Below are positions 1 through 8,895 of a stretch of DNA of 64,000 bases, piece after piece (the first letter of the stretch is position 1; every line of letters starts with the position of its first letter). The notes beneath the pieces are model-generated. The model had not been told where the DNA came from. It did no database searches and saw only the letters and a program-made list of their open reading frames with translations. The stretch is from the NCBI GenBank assembly GCA_963841425.1, contig CAWJCL010000005.1, positions 62,001-126,000 of the forward strand, in the 5' to 3' direction. The position numbers and the translations under genes are program-made. The DNA is from DATEOR01 sp963841425 (GTDB lineage Bacteria; Actinomycetota; Thermoleophilia; Gaiellales; Gaiellaceae).

Positions 1-618
1 AACGCGACTGATCCCGCTCTGCTGGAGGAACTGGTCGAGTTGCGTCTTCAGCTCGGGATCCTTTGCGGCGAGGCTCTGCATGTCGACGACTCCGGTGTAA
101 TGCGTCGTCGCCACACCGCGCACGTCCTCGGTGCCAACCGCCTGGACGTCCGACGCACCGCGGAGAAAATCAAGTCCCTGCGAGGGATCCGATGTCCCGG
201 CCTGCATGAGCTGGCCGACATCGAACCCCTCCGCCTGCCCGAGCTTCTCGATGTCCATCTTGACCCAGGTCTTGCCGGTGGGGAGCGGGGCGATCTCGGG
301 CGGAAGGTGCATGTAGACAACAGGGAACGCGAAGACCATCTCCATGTCGATGTCCTGGCCGCCCAGGGTCGTCGTGTACGAAATGCGGCCTTGCTTCTTG
401 GCACCGTCGAACTCACCGGTGCCGGACATGTCCACAGACTGCCCCGCCAGCTCCATAGTCCCCGTGATGTCGGCCCTGTAGGTGCCGGCGTTGTTCGTCT
501 TCGACGCGGCGAGGACGATCGCGTCCTGCGGCGCTTGGGTCGCAGCGGGCTCGGAGCCGCCGCACGCCGAAGCAGCAAGGGCCAGCACGAGCGCGAGAAG
601 AATTCCCAGACCCCGCAT
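1..618 (-). CDS. LppX/LprG-like lipoprotein, 3' end outside the window
   Basis: The gene enters from the left edge, so only its first 206 codons are visible. The ATG at 618 is followed by a short charged n-region, a hydrophobic core and a lipobox ending A-A-S-A-C with the lipidated Cys at about residue 19, so this is an exported, membrane-anchored lipoprotein. The mature part has alternating beta-strand-like segments (TGTMELAGQSVDMSGTGEF, then FAFPVVYMHLPPEI) as in the LppX/LprAFG fold that carries lipids or lipoglycans in actinobacteria. The family assignment is by motif impression only. The start shares one base with the sdhA stop (TAATG), so it is probably translated by coupling from the same message. 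Confidence 0.75.
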   Translation of the reverse strand, partial: MRGLGILLALVLALAASACGGSEPAATQAPQDAIVLAASKTNNAGTYRADITGTMELAGQSVDMSGTGEFDGAKKQGRISYTTTLGGQDIDMEMVFAFPVVYMHLPPEIAPLPTGKTWVKMDIEKLGQAEGFDVGQLMQAGTSDPSQGLDFLRGASDVQAVGTEDVRGVATTHYTGVVDMQSLAAKDPELKTQLDQFLQQSGISRV

Positions 619-2300
619 TAGTACGTCCTTTCCTGAGGCTGCCACTTCGTCATGCGCACGGGATCCCATGAAAGCTCGGGCCGGCCGTCTCTCCATGCCA
701 CCAGCGTATGTCGTAGGAAGTTCTCGTCGTCGCGGTCGGGGAAGTCATAGGGACGCGCATGCGCGCCACGGCTCTCTTTCCGCGCGAGCCCGGCCTCGAT
801 CATGCACGAGGCGAGCTGGAGGAGGAAGCCGAGCTCCAGGGCCTGCGTCAGGTCGTTGTTGAAGACATCGCTCTTGTCGTCGACGACGACGCGCTCGTAG
901 CGCTCGGCGAGCCCGGCGATGATCTTGCCCTCGCGGCGCATCTGGTCCTCGCGGCGGAAGACCCCGAAGTTCTCGTGCATCGTCTGCGCCATCTCGTCGC
1001 GGATCGCATGCGGCCGCTCGCCGTCGGTGCGCTCGAGGAGTGCGTCGAGCTCCCGCTTCGCGTCGGACTCGGCCGCTTCCGGGACAGTGACGGTGGTGTG
1101 CGAGAGCGCCCAATCGGCCGCGGCCCGGCCGGCGCGCTTACCGAAGGTGATGGTCTCCATAAGCGCGTTCCCGCCGAGGCGGTTCGCGCCGTGGACGGAG
1201 ACGCATGCGCATTCCCCGGCGGAGTAGAGGCCCTCGAGCACCGTCTTGCCATTGAGGTCCGTTTCGACCCCGCCCATGTGATAGTGGGCGCCCGGCCGGA
1301 CCGGGATCGGGTCGTGGATCGGGTCGACGCCGGCGAACACCATCGAGAGCTCCCGCGTCCCGTGCAGCCGCTCGAGGATCTTCTCCGCGCCGAGGTGGCG
1401 CAGGTCGAGAAGGACGTTGCCGTCCACGCCGCGGCCCTCGTCGATCTCCGTCTGCTCCGCACGCGAGATGACATCGCGGCTCGCGAGCTCCATCGCGTTC
1501 GGCGCGTATCGCTCGAGGAAGCGCTCGCCGTCCCCGTTCAGGAGGTAGGCACCCTCCCCGCGGCAGCCTTCCGTGATGAGCACTCCCGTAGGCGACAAGG
1601 TCGTCGGGTGGAACTGCATCATCTCCATGTCCTTGAGCGGCACGCCGAGCCGGAGGGCCATCGCCATCCCGTCGCCCGTGCAGGCGTAGGCGTTCGTCGT
1701 CCCGGAGTAGAGCCGCCCCGCCCCGCCCGTCGCGAGGATCACGGTCTTCGCGCCGATCGTGCGCAGGCCGCCGTTCAGGAGGTCCCAGCAGATGACGCCC
1801 TGGCAGCGGTTCTCGTGCTCGACGAGCTGCCACGCGAAGTACTCCTCGTAGACCATGAGGTCGCGCTTCATCACCTGCTCGTAGAGGACATGGACGAGGA
1901 CGTGGCCGGTGATGTCGGCGGCGTACGCGGTACGCGGCTCGCCGGCGGCGCCGAACGGCCGCTGCGCGATCCGTCCGTCCTCGGTGCGCGAGAACACCGC
2001 GCCCCAGTGCTCGAGCTCGTAGACGTCGCCGGGCGCCTCGTCGCAGAGCACCTCGATCGCGTCCTGGTCGCCGAGGTAGTCCGAGCCCTTGACCGTGTCG
2101 AAGGCGTGCTTTTCCGGGTCGTCCTCGGAAGCGTTGCCGAGTGCAGCGTTGATCCCGCCCTCCGCGGCGCCGGAGTGGCTTCGGACCGGATGGATCTTGG
2201 AGATGAGCGCCACGTCCGCCCCCTGGTCGTGGGCCTCGATAGCCGCGCGCATGCCGGCACAGCCGGCTCCGACGATCAGGACGTCGTGCTTTGCTTCCAC
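618..2300 (-). CDS. sdhA: Succinate dehydrogenase/fumarate reductase flavoprotein subunit
   Basis: 560 residues, close to the usual SdhA length. It oxidises succinate to fumarate with covalently bound FAD at the membrane face, passing electrons to the iron-sulfur subunit. Visible landmarks: the FAD Rossmann fingerprint GAGCAG at residues 11-16, RSHSGAAEGGINAA around 40-53 whose His is the usual FAD-linking residue, the substrate-site segments FHPTTL and HYHMGG, and HGANRLGGNAL in the capping/FAD region. The start is GTG at 2300. No SdhB or SdhC gene lies upstream in the window; they may lie beyond the left edge after the coupled lipoprotein gene. L-aspartate oxidase is the main alternative, but length and the HYHMGG/HGANRLGG spacing favour SdhA. 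Confidence 0.9.
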   Translation of the reverse strand: MEAKHDVLIVGAGCAGMRAAIEAHDQGADVALISKIHPVRSHSGAAEGGINAALGNASEDDPEKHAFDTVKGSDYLGDQDAIEVLCDEAPGDVYELEHWGAVFSRTEDGRIAQRPFGAAGEPRTAYAADITGHVLVHVLYEQVMKRDLMVYEEYFAWQLVEHENRCQGVICWDLLNGGLRTIGAKTVILATGGAGRLYSGTTNAYACTGDGMAMALRLGVPLKDMEMMQFHPTTLSPTGVLITEGCRGEGAYLLNGDGERFLERYAPNAMELASRDVISRAEQTEIDEGRGVDGNVLLDLRHLGAEKILERLHGTRELSMVFAGVDPIHDPIPVRPGAHYHMGGVETDLNGKTVLEGLYSAGECACVSVHGANRLGGNALMETITFGKRAGRAAADWALSHTTVTVPEAAESDAKRELDALLERTDGERPHAIRDEMAQTMHENFGVFRREDQMRREGKIIAGLAERYERVVVDDKSDVFNNDLTQALELGFLLQLASCMIEAGLARKESRGAHARPYDFPDRDDENFLRHTLVAWRDGRPELSWDPVRMTKWQPQERTY

Positions 2301-2358
2301 TCTACGAGGACGCTATCGGATGGGGCTGCGGGCGGGCGTCACTCTCCCGAAAGCCGGG

Positions 2359-3125
2359 TCAGGCGCGAATGTGCTCGTACACCTCCGCGGGGGAATCGTC
2401 CCCGTTCACCCGTACCCGCCTGAATTCGTAACGCGCATCCGGAGTCGCGAGTCCTTCGATCGTCGTCGTCGCGCCGAGATAGCCCGCCGCCTTCACGGCC
2501 GCAATGACGCGCTCGTTGTAGCGGCCCGAGGGATAACAGAAGAAGTGCACAGGCACGTGAAAGATGCGCTTCAATCGCCGCCGCGAGCCGGCCACCTCCG
2601 TTCGAAGCGCGTCCGAGCCCAGCGTCGTGAGATCGACGTGCGTGAGCGTGTGGGAGTCGAGCTCCCAGCCGGCGCGGATGAGCTTCCTCATCCATCGTCG
2701 ACGAACGTCGATCCCGTTCAGATGGCTCAACGCGAGGTTCATCGTCCCCAGCCATCCGCGCCGTTCGAGCACAGGGAAGGCGACACGATGCCAGCTTCCG
2801 AAGCCGTCATCGAAGGAGACGACGACGGGCTTGCGCGGCAGCGGTTCGCAGTGCCGCCAGTGAGCCACACCTCGTCGAGCGTCACCCCACGGTACCCATG
2901 CCTCGCCAGGTAGGACACCTGCTTGCGAAAGCGCTCGGGCGAAACGAAGAGATTCGGATACGGCGCGTCGGCCGGAGCCACGGCGATGACGTGATACATG
3001 AGGATCGGCACGGCGTTGTGCCGACGGCATGGGGCCGCCGTCGCGGTGTCGTCCCGCGGCGAGCAAAGAGGCACGACCAACGCGAGCGCCGACACGCACA
3101 TCGCGGCTCGACCGCGGAGAGCCAT
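2359..3125 (-). pseudogene. Polysaccharide deacetylase, split by a one-base frameshift
   Basis: Two reading frames together make one secreted NodB-type deacetylase of about 255 residues. The first frame starts at ATG 3125 with a signal-peptide-like N-terminus and contains VPILMYHVIA and RFRKQVSYLARHGYRGVTL. The second carries the metal-site motif VVVSFDDGF, then WELDSHTLTHVDLT and the later FCYPSGRYN, all diagnostic of peptidoglycan or polysaccharide N-deacetylases. The frames meet at about 2861-2870. Adding one base beside the CC at 2865-2866 restores DEVW-AHWR and an open frame. Everything else looks intact, so this is either a sequencing indel or a very recent mutation. Confidence 0.8.
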
Positions 3126-3153
3126 GAAAGTGCTCCTCGGTCCCGTCCGCCGC

Positions 3154-3363
3154 TCAACCGCCGAGCACGAGGCCCGCGTGGACGACCTCTATTTGGCCGC
3201 TGGCAAGATCCGCCGACCCAGTGGCGCACGGAGCCCCGCCGCCGCGAAGCCCTGCATACACCCCGGTCCCCGACTCCAAGCGCCAGTGGCCGCCGTCGAG
3301 CTCCGCGGTCGTCGGCGACGTCCACCGGATGACCGCAACGTGCATTCTCGCTCTGGCCCACAT
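3154..3363 (-). CDS. Small protein of unknown function, candidate LuxR target
   Basis: 69 residues. The start is strongly supported by AAGGAGG five bases before ATG 3363. No signal peptide is visible. The middle holds GGHWRLESGTGVYAGLRGGG, resembling the GTG-x-YAGL-x-G strand motif seen at the C-terminal end of several actinobacterial secreted beta-barrel proteins, so this could be a shortened relative. I do not recognise a function. It lies downstream of the palindromic element at 3416-3441, with a TAGCGT -10-like hexamer (complement of 3391-3396) between, the same arrangement as the next gene. Confidence 0.5.
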   Translation of the reverse strand: MWARARMHVAVIRWTSPTTAELDGGHWRLESGTGVYAGLRGGGAPCATGSADLASGQIEVVHAGLVLGG

Positions 3364-3415
3364 GACTTCCTCCTTGGTCGCTTCGGGACGACGCTAGGAC
3401 GAAGCCGGCTGTGCT

Positions 3416-3441
3416 CTCTTCGGGGAAATCCCCACATTTGC
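3416..3441 (-). promoter_or_regulatory. Operator-like palindrome, copy 1
   Basis: The inverted repeat GGGGAAATCCCC occupies 3422-3433 and is followed by ACATTTG. It sits about 44 bases upstream of the start site inferred from the TAGCGT -10-like hexamer at 3391-3396 (minus strand). The same extended element recurs at 3976-4001 with five changes in 26 bases. The position fits activation of the 69-residue gene, presumably by the neighbouring LuxR-family protein; the binding protein is inferred. Confidence 0.55.
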
Positions 3442-3530
3442 AGGGAAAGCTTGGGTGGGAGCGCCCGAGGCGACGGCACGCCGAGGGGGGCGGCCAATTG
3501 AACCGCCCTCCCCGCCGTTGCCCTCCCGGA

Positions 3531-3926
3531 CTACGAGTTGGCGTTGTCGTCGACGACGCTCAGGTAGAAGTCGTCCACACCTGGATTCGCCCCGAGCCAG
3601 GAGACGCACAGCACCTGGTTTCCGTTTCGATCCACGGAGCCGAACGATTCGACTCCGAAGAAGTAGGCCTCACGTTCGCTGAGGCCGAAAGAGCTCTCGA
3701 CCGCCGCGCCGAGACCGGGGTTCGTGACCCACGCCCACTCGTAGAGGCCCGTTTTCCGGTAGTTCCCGGAATACACGAAGTCGACCGCGGTCCACGTGTT
3801 TGCGGCCGGACAACCACTGCCACGCGTCGCGGCGCCGGACGGAGCCACGACGGCCAGCGCGCCGGCAACCGTGATCGCGGCGAGGACCCCGCCCACGGTC
3901 AGGCGACTGAATGAACTTGGTCCCAT
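3531..3926 (-). CDS. Small secreted protein of unknown function
   Basis: 131 residues. ATG 3926 is preceded by AAAGGAGGTGA at good spacing. A signal peptide is evident: polar start, hydrophobic VLAAITVAGALAVVA, and a likely cleavage near SGAAT. The mature 95 residues are aromatic- and glycine-rich with two cysteines (GSGCPAAN and VLCVSWLG) that could form a disulfide, and segments such as YSGNYRKTGLYEWAWV. I recognise no family. Its promoter region carries the second operator-like palindrome with a TAGGCT -10-like hexamer (complement of 3952-3957), and it is divergent from the LuxR-family regulator, so co-regulation is likely. Confidence 0.65.
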   Translation of the reverse strand: MGPSSFSRLTVGGVLAAITVAGALAVVAPSGAATRGSGCPAANTWTAVDFVYSGNYRKTGLYEWAWVTNPGLGAAVESSFGLSEREAYFFGVESFGSVDRNGNQVLCVSWLGANPGVDDFYLSVVDDNANS

Positions 3927-3975
3927 TCCATCTCACCTCCTTTTCCAGGTGAGCCTACGAGCGAGGGACTGTCGC

Positions 3976-4001
3976 CTCCTCGGGGGAATCCCTACATTCG
4001 T
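3976..4001. promoter_or_regulatory. Operator-like palindrome, copy 2, between divergent genes
   Basis: GGGGGAATCCCT at 3982-3993, followed by ACATTCG, matches copy 1 at 3416-3441 in 21 of 26 positions, including the flanking CTC and TCGGGG. It is centred about 43 bases upstream of the inferred start of the secreted-protein gene (minus strand) and about 37 bases before the regulator start at 4025, where TAAACT (4013-4018) could be a -10. It could therefore serve both divergent promoters, including autoregulation. Confidence 0.55.
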
Positions 4002-4024
4002 CACAAGCGGCGTAAACTCGAACG

Positions 4025-6811
4025 ATGCTCCTCGGTCGCGAACCGGAGCGTGCCCGGATCGACGATCTCATCGCAGCTGCGCGGCGCGGAGACGGGGCGA
4101 CTCTCGTCCTCAGGGGCGAGGCGGGGATCGGAAAGACAGCCCTCCTCGGTTATGCGCTCGGCTTGGCGGATGACCTACGCGTCCTGCGAACGCGCGGGAT
4201 CGAGGCGGAGGCGCCGCTCTCCTATCGAGGTCTACAAGACCTGCTGGTTCCCCTGGCCGACCGCCTTGAAGAGGTTCCCGCGCAGCAGGCCGAGGCACTT
4301 CGAAGTGCGCTTGCACTCGGCCCCGAGGCAGGAGGTCCGCAGGCTGTAGCGGCGGGAACGCTGAGCCTTCTCGCAGCGGCGGCGGAAGCGGAGACGCTAC
4401 TCATCGTGGTGGACGACCTCCAATGGGTCGATTCCGCCTCTGCCGACGCGATCCTGTTCGCCGCCAGGAGGCTGCCCGGCAACCCAGTCGCCCTTCTGTT
4501 CGCAGTCCGAGGCGACAAGACCGAATTCGAGGCCACCGGACTCGACGAACTCGTCGTAGAAGGCCTTGGCGAGGAGGAGGCTCTCGACCTTCTTGTTCGC
4601 GTCCGCTCGGAGATCTCCCAACCCGTGGCCGCCCGTCTCGTAGAGGCGACGAATGGAAATCCGCTCGCGCTCGTAGAGCTTCCCCAGCTCCTTGACGACC
4701 GTCAGGCGCGAGGCGAGACCCCTCTCCCGGATCCCCTGCCCGCGGCAGCGTCCATCGAACGGGCCTTTCAGAGTCGCGCCGCCGGGCTCTCCGATGCAGC
4801 TCGCACTGCCCTTACCGTGGCGGCAGCATTCGGCGACGGCGACTCTGGTGTGCTCGCGAAGGCGCTGGCTTCGCTCGGCGTCGAGCGCCGAGAGGCTCTC
4901 GAGACGGCGGAGGCCGCAGGGATCATTTTTCTCAAGCCGGGGAGCTTCGAGTTCGTCCATCCCCTAGCACGGTCCGCGCTTTACCAGGCCGCCCCGCCCG
5001 CCGACCTGCGGAGGGCTCACGCGGCGCTCGCGGATGCTTTGGACCCCGGGGCGGCTCCCGACCTCCGCGCATGGCACCTCAGCGAGGCCGCAACCGAGCC
5101 CGACGAGGAGCTCGCCGCGGCACTGGAGAGCTCGGCCGACCGGGCACTACGGCGTGGCGGCTACCGGGCCGCGGCCTCGGCCCGTGAGCGAGCCGCGGAG
5201 CTCTCGACCGATGACGAAGCTCGCGCCCGCCGATTCGCCCTGGCGGGCGACGCAGCACAGCTCGCCGGTCTGAGCGAGCGGGCCCTCGTGTTGCTGGACA
5301 AAGCGCTCGCCGCCGAAAGTGATCCCCTTCGACGTGCTGAAATCCAGAACAGTCGTGGCTTCATCCTGCACTGGCGGGGAGAGTTCGATCGGGCCCGCGA
5401 GGCCTGGAGTCAGGCTGCCCAGGTCGAGGCCTTCGATCGAGAGAAGGCCGCGGTCATCTATCACGAGCTCCTCGGTCCCGCCTACGAAAGGGGAGACCCG
5501 GCCGGCGTGCTTGAGATGGGTCGGCGCTCCTACGAGCTCGCTCCGCGAGACGGCGGCTGGATCGAGTTCATGGGGACGACGGCGATGGGCTTCGGACTCA
5601 CGTACAACGGCCGCGCGCGCGAGGCTCGCCCATTCCTCCTGCGGGGCGGCGAGATCGCGGAGACCAAGCCGGAGTCCTTCGACGATCCGGTCTGGCTGGC
5701 AGTCGGCGCGTTTGCACTTTCGCTTGCCGAGGAGGAGGTGCGGGCGCGGGCGCTCTTCGAGCGACTCCTCGGCGATGCTCGGGCCACGAGCAGTTTCGGT
5801 GTCCTCACCTTCGTCCTCCCCGCTATCGCTGCGGTTGAGCGGGACGCCGGGAACTGGCCGAGGGCCCGCGCGTCAGCAGTCGAGTCCGTCGAGCTCAGTC
5901 GCGACACCGGGCAAACGCTCAACCTTGCCACTGGCCTCAACGAATGCGCTCACCTCAGCGCGCTGGTGGGCCGGGAGCAGGAGTGCCGCGAGTTCGCGGG
6001 CGAGGCAGCCGCCATTGCGAATGAGACGGGCTCGTTCATCTCGCTTGTCTGGACTCGCGAGGCGCTCGGAGCGCTCGAGCTCGGGCTCGGCAACACCGAA
6101 CAGGCAATCGCGGAGCTCGAGCCGTTGCTACGGCAGGTCGTGGAGCGCGGGATCGGCGAGCCGCAGATGACCGCGCCGCTCCCGAACCTGATCGAGGCGT
6201 ACATCCGAGCGAAGCGGCTTTCGGAGGCAGAGGAGTTCCTCACGTACTTCGAGCGGCTTGCCGCCGACTCCGGCTACCTCGGGCAGTTGGCGCCTGCAGA
6301 ACGGTGTCGGGGCCTCCTGGCCTCCAACGAGGACTTCGCGGACGTCTTCGCGGCCGGCGTCGTACATTGCGAACGCCTCCCGCGGCCGTTCGAGCGCGGG
6401 CGTATCGAGCTCTGCTTCGGAGAGCGCCTGCGCCGGTCCGGTCATCGTGTCGAAGCGCGCACGCACCTCAGGCAGGCCCTCGCGGTCTTCGACCATCTCG
6501 GCGCCCGCCACTGGGTCGAGAAAGCGCGCAGCGAGCTGCGGGCCAGCGGCGAGACGATCAGGGCTCGCGATTCCACCGCGCGGGACGAGCTGACGCCGCA
6601 AGAGCTGAAAGTCGCGCTCGTGATCGCCGAAGGCGCCTCCAATCAGGAGGCGGCCGCTGCCCTCTTCCTCAGTCCGAAGACGATCGAGGCGCACCTCGGT
6701 CGCGCCTACCGGAAGCTGGGTATCCGCTCCCGTAGCGAGCTCATCCGACACTTCACGACCGGCGAAGCCGTCGGCAGGTATCCGATTGTGAGGAACGCGG
6801 CGGCGTCGTGA
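4025..6811 (+). CDS. LuxR-family regulator of the LAL/MalT-like ATPase type
   Basis: 928 residues, a typical length for large ATP-binding LuxR regulators. A P-loop GEAGIGKT is at residues 31-38, a Walker B-like LLIVVDDLQWVD at about 125-136, then NTPase lid and helical tetratricopeptide-like repeats through the middle. A C-terminal LuxR helix-turn-helix lies at about 858-915 (LTPQELKVALVIAEG, then LSPKTIEAHLGRAYRKLGI). Such proteins bind DNA as ATP-dependent activators responding to a small ligand or partner protein; the signal is unknown here. A TAAACT hexamer nine bases before ATG 4025 suggests a near-leaderless message. The gene meets pckA stop to stop (TGATCA). Confidence 0.9.
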   Translation: MLLGREPERARIDDLIAAARRGDGATLVLRGEAGIGKTALLGYALGLADDLRVLRTRGIEAEAPLSYRGLQDLLVPLADRLEEVPAQQAEALRSALALGPEAGGPQAVAAGTLSLLAAAAEAETLLIVVDDLQWVDSASADAILFAARRLPGNPVALLFAVRGDKTEFEATGLDELVVEGLGEEEALDLLVRVRSEISQPVAARLVEATNGNPLALVELPQLLDDRQARGETPLPDPLPAAASIERAFQSRAAGLSDAARTALTVAAAFGDGDSGVLAKALASLGVERREALETAEAAGIIFLKPGSFEFVHPLARSALYQAAPPADLRRAHAALADALDPGAAPDLRAWHLSEAATEPDEELAAALESSADRALRRGGYRAAASARERAAELSTDDEARARRFALAGDAAQLAGLSERALVLLDKALAAESDPLRRAEIQNSRGFILHWRGEFDRAREAWSQAAQVEAFDREKAAVIYHELLGPAYERGDPAGVLEMGRRSYELAPRDGGWIEFMGTTAMGFGLTYNGRAREARPFLLRGGEIAETKPESFDDPVWLAVGAFALSLAEEEVRARALFERLLGDARATSSFGVLTFVLPAIAAVERDAGNWPRARASAVESVELSRDTGQTLNLATGLNECAHLSALVGREQECREFAGEAAAIANETGSFISLVWTREALGALELGLGNTEQAIAELEPLLRQVVERGIGEPQMTAPLPNLIEAYIRAKRLSEAEEFLTYFERLAADSGYLGQLAPAERCRGLLASNEDFADVFAAGVVHCERLPRPFERGRIELCFGERLRRSGHRVEARTHLRQALAVFDHLGARHWVEKARSELRASGETIRARDSTARDELTPQELKVALVIAEGASNQEAAAALFLSPKTIEAHLGRAYRKLGIRSRSELIRHFTTGEAVGRYPIVRNAAAS

Positions 6812-8395
6812 TCAGACGCGCGGGCCGGCCAAGACGATGTTCTCGTCCGCGCCGAACTTCTCGAAGTTCTGCTTGAAGCGGCGCGCGAGATAGGTCGCCT
6901 TCTCGTCGTAGGCGGCGGGGTCGCTCCAGGTCGAGCGTGGGTCGAGGAGCTTCGAGTCGACCCCGGGCACCTCGACCGGCACGTCGAAGCCGAAGATCGG
7001 ATCCTCCCGGTACTCGGCGTTGTCGAGCCCGCCGTTAAGCGCGGCGCGGAGCAGCGCGCGAGTCGCGGCGATCGGCATGCGCGCCCCTTCGCCGTACGGC
7101 CCGCCCGTCCAGCCCGTGTTCACGAGCCAGACTGCGGAGCCGTGCTCGTCGAGCTTCTGGCCGAGCATGCGCGCGTAGACGGTCGGCTGCTGCGGGAGGA
7201 ACGGCGCGCCGAAGGCGCAGGAGAAGGTCGGCTGCGGCTCGGTGACGCCGATTTCCGTACCCGCAAGCTTGGCCGTGAAGCCCGTGAGGAAGTAGAAGAG
7301 CGCCTGGTCGCGCGTGAGGCGCGCGATCGGCGGGAGGATGCCGAACGCGTCGGCCGTGAGGAAGACGACCGAGCTCGGATGGCCCGCCCGCTTCTCCGGC
7401 AGGGCGTTCGCGATCTGCTCGAGCTTGTAGGCGGCGCGGGTGTTCTCGGTCTTCGAGTCGTCGTCCAGGTCGAGGACGCCGCGCTCGTCCGCGACGACGT
7501 TCTCGAGCACCGTGCCGAACGCGTGGGTGGCCTTGTAGATCTCGGGCTCGGCATCGGCGGAGAGCCGGATCACCTTCGCGTAGCAGCCGTCCTCGAAGTT
7601 GAAGACACCGGAGTCGCCCCAGCCGTGCTCGTCGTCGCCGATGAGGCGTCGGTCGGGATCGGCCGAGAGCGTCGTCTTGCCGGTGCCCGAGAGCCCGAAG
7701 AAGATCGCCACGCGGCCGTCGTCGTCCACATTGGCCGAGCAGTGCATCGGGAAGACGCCCTCGAGGGGGAGGCGGTCGTTCATGACCGTGAAGATTGACT
7801 TCTTGATCTCGCCCGCATACTCGGTACCGCCGATCAGCACCTCGGCGCGCGAAGGGTGGAGGACGATGAACGTCACGCTCCGGGTCCCGTCCTCCTCCGG
7901 GTCGGCTTCGACCTCGGGCGCGTGGAAGACGACCGCGTCGGGCTCGAAGTCGGCGAGCTCGGACTCCTCCGGGTCGATGAAGAGCGTCTTGGCGAAGAGC
8001 GCGTGCCACGGCGACCCGGTGAGTACCCGGACGCGGAGCCGGTGCGCGGGGTCGGAGCCCGCGTAGGCGTTGACGACGTAGAGGTCGCCCGTGTTCAGGC
8101 GCTCGGCGACCTTCTCGCGCAGCCCGTCGAAGTGCTCCTCCGAGATCGGTTGGTTGACCTCGCCCCACGCGATGCGGTCCTCGGACTCGGGCTCCTGCAC
8201 GAAGAACTTGTCCTTGGCCGAGCGGCCGGTGTGCTTGCCCGTGTCGACGACCAGCGGGCCGCCCTCGGCAAGCGATGCGTCGCCTCTCGCCAGTGCGTGG
8301 GTGTAGAGGAGCGAGGTCGTCGGGTTCCAAAAGACACGGCCTTGGGGCTCGAGCCCGTGACCGTCGAGTCCACTGGAGGCGGTGGTGATGGCCAT
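6812..8395 (-). CDS. pckA: Phosphoenolpyruvate carboxykinase (ATP)
   Basis: 527 residues, normal for the ATP-dependent enzyme. It converts oxaloacetate and ATP to PEP, CO2 and ADP, the entry to gluconeogenesis. The P-loop GLSGTGKTTLSADP, the metal/oxaloacetate segment GDDEHGWGD, the early substrate segment DTGKHTGRSAKDKF and the late ENTRAAY-type motif are all present. ATG 8395 is chosen because it places FWNPTTSLLYTHAL at the usual distance. Neighbouring TCA-cycle genes supply oxaloacetate. The intergenic inverted repeat at 8415-8439 lies over its promoter region and could be a control site. Confidence 0.95.
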   Translation of the reverse strand: MAITTASSGLDGHGLEPQGRVFWNPTTSLLYTHALARGDASLAEGGPLVVDTGKHTGRSAKDKFFVQEPESEDRIAWGEVNQPISEEHFDGLREKVAERLNTGDLYVVNAYAGSDPAHRLRVRVLTGSPWHALFAKTLFIDPEESELADFEPDAVVFHAPEVEADPEEDGTRSVTFIVLHPSRAEVLIGGTEYAGEIKKSIFTVMNDRLPLEGVFPMHCSANVDDDGRVAIFFGLSGTGKTTLSADPDRRLIGDDEHGWGDSGVFNFEDGCYAKVIRLSADAEPEIYKATHAFGTVLENVVADERGVLDLDDDSKTENTRAAYKLEQIANALPEKRAGHPSSVVFLTADAFGILPPIARLTRDQALFYFLTGFTAKLAGTEIGVTEPQPTFSCAFGAPFLPQQPTVYARMLGQKLDEHGSAVWLVNTGWTGGPYGEGARMPIAATRALLRAALNGGLDNAEYREDPIFGFDVPVEVPGVDSKLLDPRSTWSDPAAYDEKATYLARRFKQNFEKFGADENIVLAGPRV

Positions 8396-8414
8396 GCTCG
8401 CCGTATCGTACGCA

Positions 8415-8439
8415 TCATCCGGCCGCCCTGGCCGGATGA
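8415..8439. promoter_or_regulatory. Inverted repeat in the divergent pckA promoter
   Basis: TCATCCGGCC and GGCCGGATGA form perfect 10-base arms around GCCCT. The element sits between pckA (start 8395, minus) and the SRPBCC gene (start 8449, plus), just upstream of a TACGAT -10-like hexamer for pckA (complement of 8405-8410). Its position fits an operator for a dimeric repressor; the protein is unknown. Confidence 0.5.
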
Positions 8440-8448
8440 GGCCTGCAA

Positions 8449-8895
8449 ATGGACTACATCCTCGAACGTACCCAACGCGTTCCCGTCTCGATCCAGGTCG
8501 CGTTCGGCTTCTTCTCGGAGGCCGGAAACCTCGAGAAGATCACCCCCTCGTGGCTGCGCTTCGAAGTGCTGCGCGCGCCGGACGAGCTTCGCTACGGCTC
8601 CCTCCTCGCCTACCGACTCGAGCTCTTCCGGCTTCCGATTCACTGGCTGACGAGGATCGCGACCTGGCAGCCGCCACGGAGCTTCGCGGACGAGCAGATC
8701 TCAGGCCCCTATCCGCTCTGGGAGCACACCCACCGCTTCTCTCCGGTGGACGACGGCACGGAGATCTACGACCACATTCGCTACCGCGTGCCCGGCGGCC
8801 CTTTCGCCCCGGCCGTGCAGAAGCCGTTCGTCGGCCGCTGGCTGGACGAGATCTTCGACTACCGGGCCGAGCGGCTTCGGGAGATTCTCGGGTGA
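8449..8895 (+). CDS. SRPBCC-fold ligand-binding protein
   Basis: 148 residues resembling the COG4276 group of START/Bet v 1-like proteins: QRVPVSIQVAFGFFSEAGNL at the N-terminus, ITPSWLRFEVL, and FADEQISGPYPLWEHTHRF in the middle. The fold forms a hydrophobic cavity; the ligand of this group is not known. It overlaps the following gene by GTGA, so the two are translated together. The ATG at 8449 is ten bases past the palindrome shared with pckA. Confidence 0.75.
   Translation: MDYILERTQRVPVSIQVAFGFFSEAGNLEKITPSWLRFEVLRAPDELRYGSLLAYRLELFRLPIHWLTRIATWQPPRSFADEQISGPYPLWEHTHRFSPVDDGTEIYDHIRYRVPGGPFAPAVQKPFVGRWLDEIFDYRAERLREILG

Noticed and set aside
759..2423. Long open frame antisense to sdhA
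   Set aside because: GC-rich codon bias opens antisense frames; the translation is low-complexity with no family motif while sdhA is unmistakable.
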